A stretch of 64,000 nt of DNA from Benincasa hispida (lineage: Eukaryota > Streptophyta > Magnoliopsida > Cucurbitales > Cucurbitaceae), in contig NC_052354.1 of assembly GCF_009727055.1 (NCBI RefSeq), forward strand, positions 54,376,760 to 54,440,759, given 5' to 3'. A model generated the notes under the pieces. The model was not told the DNA's origin and made no database searches. It saw nothing but the letters and a program-made list of their open reading frames with translations. Position numbers and translations under genes: made by a program. Below are positions 59,101 to 64,000 of this stretch, piece after piece; the stretch's first letter is position 1, and every line of letters begins with the position of its first letter.

Positions 59101-59260
59101 ACTTCAAAAGTGGGTCCCATATATTTCCATTTTTCAATATTCCCAGCAAACTGAAGAAGCAAAGGCTTTATTTCAAAGAATCAAAAGCAAAGCAAAGGGG
59201 TTCTATTATTCTGATAATTTCGTTACACATTTCGTTATATCTTTCTTTCCTCCGGCGATC

Positions 59261-62200
59261 ATGGCTACGTTCTTCAGAAGATTGGCAAACGCTGCTCCAT
59301 CTCTACGCTACAATGCATTAGGAAGCCAATCAAAGATCCATTCCTCTATGTTCAGATTCCCCATTGGAGCAATCGCTGCAATTTCTGGCGGAATCTCGTA
59401 TTTGTATTATGTTTCCACTTCGGATTTGGTAAGACGCCTCGAATTTCTTTTTTTCTTTTCTTCTCAGCTCTATAGAATGAGGTTGCTTGTACTGAATTCT
59501 TGCATTCTTCTTTATTTTTCTTAATTTTGAACTCGTCGTGATGGATATGGATTGGTTTGTCAGTGAGCTTCGTTTTCGTCAAATGATCGTGTGATTAGGT
59601 TTTTCTAGGATGAAGCATCTCTTCGGAGCTTAATCTTCTATTTGTAAACTTTATTCACAGGTTCATTTAGATCAAAGCAGTGAAGAGGCAGGCCCAAAAG
59701 TTGGTCAGTTTGTCTTATTTCCTCTTTCTGTAACAACTTTTGTGATGAAAGAGAGAGAATATTTGGCTCGAATCAACCTTTGAACTTGAATATCACTACT
59801 GTCATGTTTTAAAACGCGGAAACTCGTTTGAATCATGTAAAATCAATTTAATTTTTAATTTTTACACTTGTTACTGCAATTTGTATATCATCAAAATTGA
59901 TTTTGATTTTTTGAATGATTAAAAACATGTTTTAAATGATTTTGAAAATAAAAAAAACTGATTTTAACCATTTTAGAATCACGCCCAGACATGTCTTTAG
60001 TATGTCTTGATGATTTTACTTTATAAGACGTTGAGAATTGAAAAGGATATTTATATTACTTGTAAGTATTTTCTTACATTGTATAATTCATGAAAAATGG
60101 TTTTTCTGCACTTCCAGCACTCAAGTCAGGTAAATGGATTGAATTCAAGTTGCAAGACTCTGCAAGGGTTACTCATGATACTCAGTTATTCAGGTACCAG
60201 ATAATGAAGCATCTCATTGCTTTTTACTACCTTTTTAATATTATATAGTATCTAGTAGACATATCTTTAATTTTAGATTTCAGGTAAGAACTTGTTGTGG
60301 GCTTAGCAGAAAGAAATTTCTAAAACTACTGCCCAGACTTTACCCCTTCAAATAATGAACGGAGGCCACTCTGCTACACACTACTATTTCTGCTTTTGTT
60401 TGTCCCAGCTCCTTTCTTCTTTCCACACCAATATAACATAACCTCACCTAAGTCCTGTGTGCAGTGAATGCAATTAATTAAAAATGGGTACTTTTTTGGC
60501 GAACTTTTTACATATGCAATATTTTCTGACACACCAATTGGTGCAGATTTTCATTTGATCCTACGGAAAAATTGGGGTTAAATGTTGCTTCGTGCATCTA
60601 TACAAGGTATGTTTTTCTCTTTCCTTCTGTCCTCCACCCTTCTTTTTCAATTAAACCATATGAGATATATTTTTCTTTACCTGATTGCAAAGTTAAAAGG
60701 AATATGCTTCTTGATTATTCATTGGCGTGCGTTGTTGTAAACACAGAGCTCCAAGTGGACAAGATGATGAGGGGAAAGTAAAATACGTTGTACGCCCGTA
60801 AGTCTTCTTGTTCAAATATTGGGGATGCTTGATTTTAATTTTATCTATAATTGACTATTGAAAATTTAGTATCAGTAAGTTGTAGTTTTCGAGGGTTTGG
60901 CATTGTATAGTTCTGCCAATCGATAATGGATTTAAAATACTTACATCCTTGGGAAATTGAGATTTCCAGCCAGTCCATTCCATGTTGTATGGCAAACAAT
61001 ATTCACTTTTTTTTTTTTTTTTTTTTTAAATTGAGATATAGCAAATAATATTCACAGTTCCAATCTTTTTGATATTCCAGCTATTTTGCTTCCTTCTTGT
61101 TCACCATCAATCCAACCCCTCTACTTTATGTTAGTTGGTCTTCGTGAAGTTATTTTATTAGCCAGTTTATTTTATTTTATTTTTTATTTTCTTGAAACCT
61201 TAAGATGAGACTCGGTTGGATTTACTGATGTATGTAATGTGATGCTCTGTATATTTAGTTTTTTTTCCATTTATTTTATATTAATCATTTTTTTCCAGGT
61301 ATACACCTATATCAGATCCTGATGCAAAGGGATACTTTGATTTACTAATTAAGGTATATTTTTCTGCACATGACCTTATATATTTTCTCAATCGGATATC
61401 TACTTATCCTTTCGAAGTCGAAATTTCTTTATAAAGTGTGAAATGTTTTACATAGATTGTGGTTTCTTTCGTGTGTTTTATAGGTATATCCTCAAGGAAA
61501 AATGAGTCAGCATTTTGCTAGCTTGAAACCTGGGGATACAATTGAAGTGAAAGGGTATTTTAATTAATTTTGTCTTCCTCGTTACCTTCAGGTCATGTAT
61601 TGTATATCATATATGTCACTCTCTTTTCCCATAATTGTGGTGCAGCCCCATTGAAAAACTCAAATACTCTCCAAATATGAAGAAACACATTGGCATGGTA
61701 AGAAGAATCATGTCAGATTGCTCATGAAAATGTCACTTATAAGTATATAGCTTAATTGCTGTCCAGCCCTTATAAAAAGCTCAGATACTGTAGTTGGCAG
61801 TTCATCATTTTTTGGATTTGCAATGCTGTTACCGTTAGTAACATTTAATTTCAAAGATAAAAGTCTAAGATTTCATTTAATATATTATATATTTTAAATG
61901 ACAAGAAAGTCATGTGGCTTTCTTTGGAATGAGATTGACCATTTCAACTATATGCACAGGAAACTGAAAATGCAGCTTAACTGGAATTAGAGTAACTAAA
62001 TACTGAAATCAACCATACGTGATATCTCCAAATTTTGTTTTCTGCCCATGCAGATTGCTGGTGGCACAGGAATTACTCCCATGCTCCAGGTCATTGATGC
62101 TATAGTAAAAAATCCAGATGACAATACCCAGGTGCGCAATGAACTTTTCTTGCAAAGTTTCTGAACTAAGCCAAAACTGACCAGTAAAGTTGAAGTCCAA

Positions 62201-63097
62201 GGTTCCTTTTATTGCATTTTGATGAGATTTTGTGCAGTTTATTGCATGGTATACAAGAATATTTCTTTGTTCAATCACTTGGTAAAAAATGTTTCATTCA
62301 TTTAATGAAGAGTTCTAATGGAAAACCTATACTCTCCGTCTATCCCCTATTTGAAGCTTGTGAAAATGCACCCCAATTGGAACTGTTGTAGTATAAATTT
62401 TCGGCATTTCCTATGGGCAGTGAAGCGGCATTTTCTTTTAGCACTTTAATCAAACGTATGAACTTGGGAAAATTTTATGATAGATACTCGTTGGTTTTTC
62501 AATCTTCGTTTGTGCAGTACAAGCACAAAATTTGCTCAACTATAACTTTTAATGATTGATTGAGCATGTCCTTTATGCTTACAGGTCTCGCTGCTTTACG
62601 GGAATGTCTCTCCTGATGACATATTGCTTAAACAGAAACTTGACATACTTGCATCTAGCCACCCAAATATAAAGGTATCATCTGTTTCAGTAATGAAAAA
62701 TTGCTGTAGTAGAAGTAAAACTATTTCCCCTTTTTTGCATGCCCGTGTTGATATATTTCATTTTCCTGTCAGGAGCAGTTTTTTTTTTTTTTTTTTTCCT
62801 TAATCGTTTCTTTGATCCAATCGGAGAGGTTTTCTGTAACTCTCTTGGATTAGAGATCTCCCTCTTGAAATTTCATTCAATCAATAAATTTTTTTTTTAT
62901 TATTATTATATATGTATATGTATATATATATGTATCCCTCCCTCTTAATCAAAGTGATGGACTTTATGGTAATAAAAATGTAGGTATTCTACACTGTTGA
63001 TAATCCATCAAAGAGTTGGAAGGGAGGAAAAGGATACGTATCAAAGGATATGGTCATCAAAGGCTTACCACCCCCTGGTGATGACGCACTAATCCTC
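59261..63097 (+). CDS. CBR2: NADH-cytochrome b5 reductase-like protein, mitochondrial (partial, 11 exons)
   Basis: A flavoprotein that passes electrons from NADH to cytochrome b5 or a similar acceptor at mitochondria. Coding exons: 59261-59428, 59661-59703, 60118-60193, 60547-60606, 60747-60797, 61299-61353, 61484-61554, 61646-61698, 62054-62131, 62585-62674 and 62984-63097, all with GT-AG junctions and a continuous frame. The start gives [17 protein letters not shown], a basic, acid-free presequence fit for mitochondria, then a hydrophobic stretch ([17 protein letters not shown]). The FAD motif is RPYTPIS (RxYTxxS). [18 protein letters not shown] follows, and [15 protein letters not shown] is the NADH-binding glycine motif. 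The usual C-terminal CGPPGM...F exon is absent from 63098-64000, so the gene runs off the window. The sequence agrees closely with my recollection of Arabidopsis At5g20080. Three site II promoter elements lie upstream. The 59030-59524 open frame is a read-through of leader, exon 1 and intron 1. Confidence 0.93.
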
Positions 63098-63636
63098 GTA
63101 AGTGTTTATCGTCGTTGCTGCTGTAATACTTCAGTACCTGGTAATCTTTGCAGTTCTGGTCTATCTCATAGAAGAACCAGCCTACGCGTCATTTTTCCTC
63201 AAATGGGAAGGAAATTAAAAAATAGTTTTAAGAATCTGTGTTTCCTCTTCCATCTATGGTTCCCATTATCATAATAATATATATAACCATGCTATTGTAT
63301 ATCAATTGGGTAGTTTAAAGGCCAGTTTGGATTGACTTGAGAAAAAGTATTTTTCAAAAAACTCATTTTTATTCAAACACTTTTGATAAAAATTGTTGAA
63401 AATACTCTTCAAAAGTTATTTTGAGTGGTTGCCACAAACACTCCAATTTTTTCTAAAATAACTTAATTTTTAAATTAACCCCTTGGCCTGCCTTCTAGTA
63501 ATTTACCAAGGACAATTCAATTTTGCCATGTAGCTGTAGCTTGCAATGATAGCTCAAACAGTATTGCTTATCTCCCATGAATTTGGAGCTAGTTAACTTC
63601 TGCACTAGGACTCTGGATGTGAATTTTTTTGGGGTT

Positions 63637-64000
63637 AAAAAACACTTTTGATCTCTGAACTTTCATGAAAATAACATTTTAGTCCTTGAACATCAGATGG
63701 TAACAATTTAGTCTCCATGCTTTCAAATTTGTGACAATTTAGTCCTTTAACTTTAATAAGTAACAATTTAGTCCATGTACTTTGCACTCTATAATGATTT
63801 AATGAAATTTCTTACGTGTGTTGATTGATAGATTGATTGGAAATCAAATTTATTTACAAACTATAAACATTAAGTCATTATATGATAAAAATTGTCACTT
63901 GATGAAAATTTTCACGATTGGGACTAATCGTTACTTATCAAAATTCAGGAACCAAATTGTGATAAATTTAAAAGTATACGGGCTAAATCGTTATCAACTA
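63637..64000. repeat. Family A repeat in the last visible reductase intron
   Basis: It starts GGTTAAAAAACACTTTTGAT, followed by CTCTGAACTTTCATGAAAAT. ACAATTTAGTC recurs at about 20-40-base intervals (63705, 63734, 63765). The region near the window end carries the complement (GACTAATCGTTACTTATCAA and GGGCTAAATCGTTATCAACT), suggesting an inverted-repeat element that reaches or passes the window edge. Confidence 0.5.

Overview
This is a nuclear window from a flowering plant, almost certainly a eudicot. It is strongly AT-rich, both genes are spliced with plant-type introns, the AGC kinase belongs to a plant-only subfamily, and the intergenic space is full of plant LTR retrotransposons and small AT-rich inverted-repeat elements. 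A cucurbit is my best guess from the style of the repeats, but this is inference and not proven by the sequence.

Only two protein-coding host genes can be supported. At the left (minus strand, 7000-9268) is a two-exon AGC-VIII protein kinase of the PINOID/WAG group, closest in my recollection to PINOID2 (AGC1-10). It carries an apparent one-base deletion just after the start of exon 2. At the right edge (plus strand, 59261 to beyond the window) is a mitochondrial NADH-cytochrome b5 reductase-like gene (CBR2 type). Eleven coding exons are visible and the last one lies outside the window. The two genes show no functional link.

Layout: 1-6230 is gene-free AT-rich DNA; 6240-9460 holds a small repeat and the kinase gene; 9470-26640 is a long gene-poor stretch with MITE-like elements, tandem duplications, a short telomere-like tract and a roughly 700-bp dispersed duplication; 26650-57790 is a nested retrotransposon cluster; 57800-58785 is a block of different composition with organelle-like character; 58790-64000 is the reductase gene.

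The retrotransposon cluster contains, from left to right: a decayed minus-strand Copia pol fragment; an old repeat hosting a complete Gypsy-type solo LTR with a perfect 5-bp target duplication (29967-32340); a GAG-only, pol-less Copia element with long LTRs (33920-41827); a degenerate minus-strand Athila-like Gypsy element with an env-position ORF (41828-53478); a Copia gag and LTR remnant (53480-55460); and a diverged LTR of the same Athila-like family (from 56184). The Copia 3' LTR and the Athila 3' LTR are both truncated and joined at about 41828.

Assembly quality matters here. Four copies of the back-to-back Tn5 mosaic end (the Nextera mate-pair junction adapter) are embedded in the sequence, at 36344, 36510, 36667 and 47748. 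A single N at 52989 is flanked by two identical 75-bp copies. These are laboratory or assembly artefacts, and they lower confidence in single-base lesions and in repeat structure nearby. I found no convincing undescribed biological system. The most distinctive biological object is the GAG-only Copia element with its internal 62-bp minisatellite.
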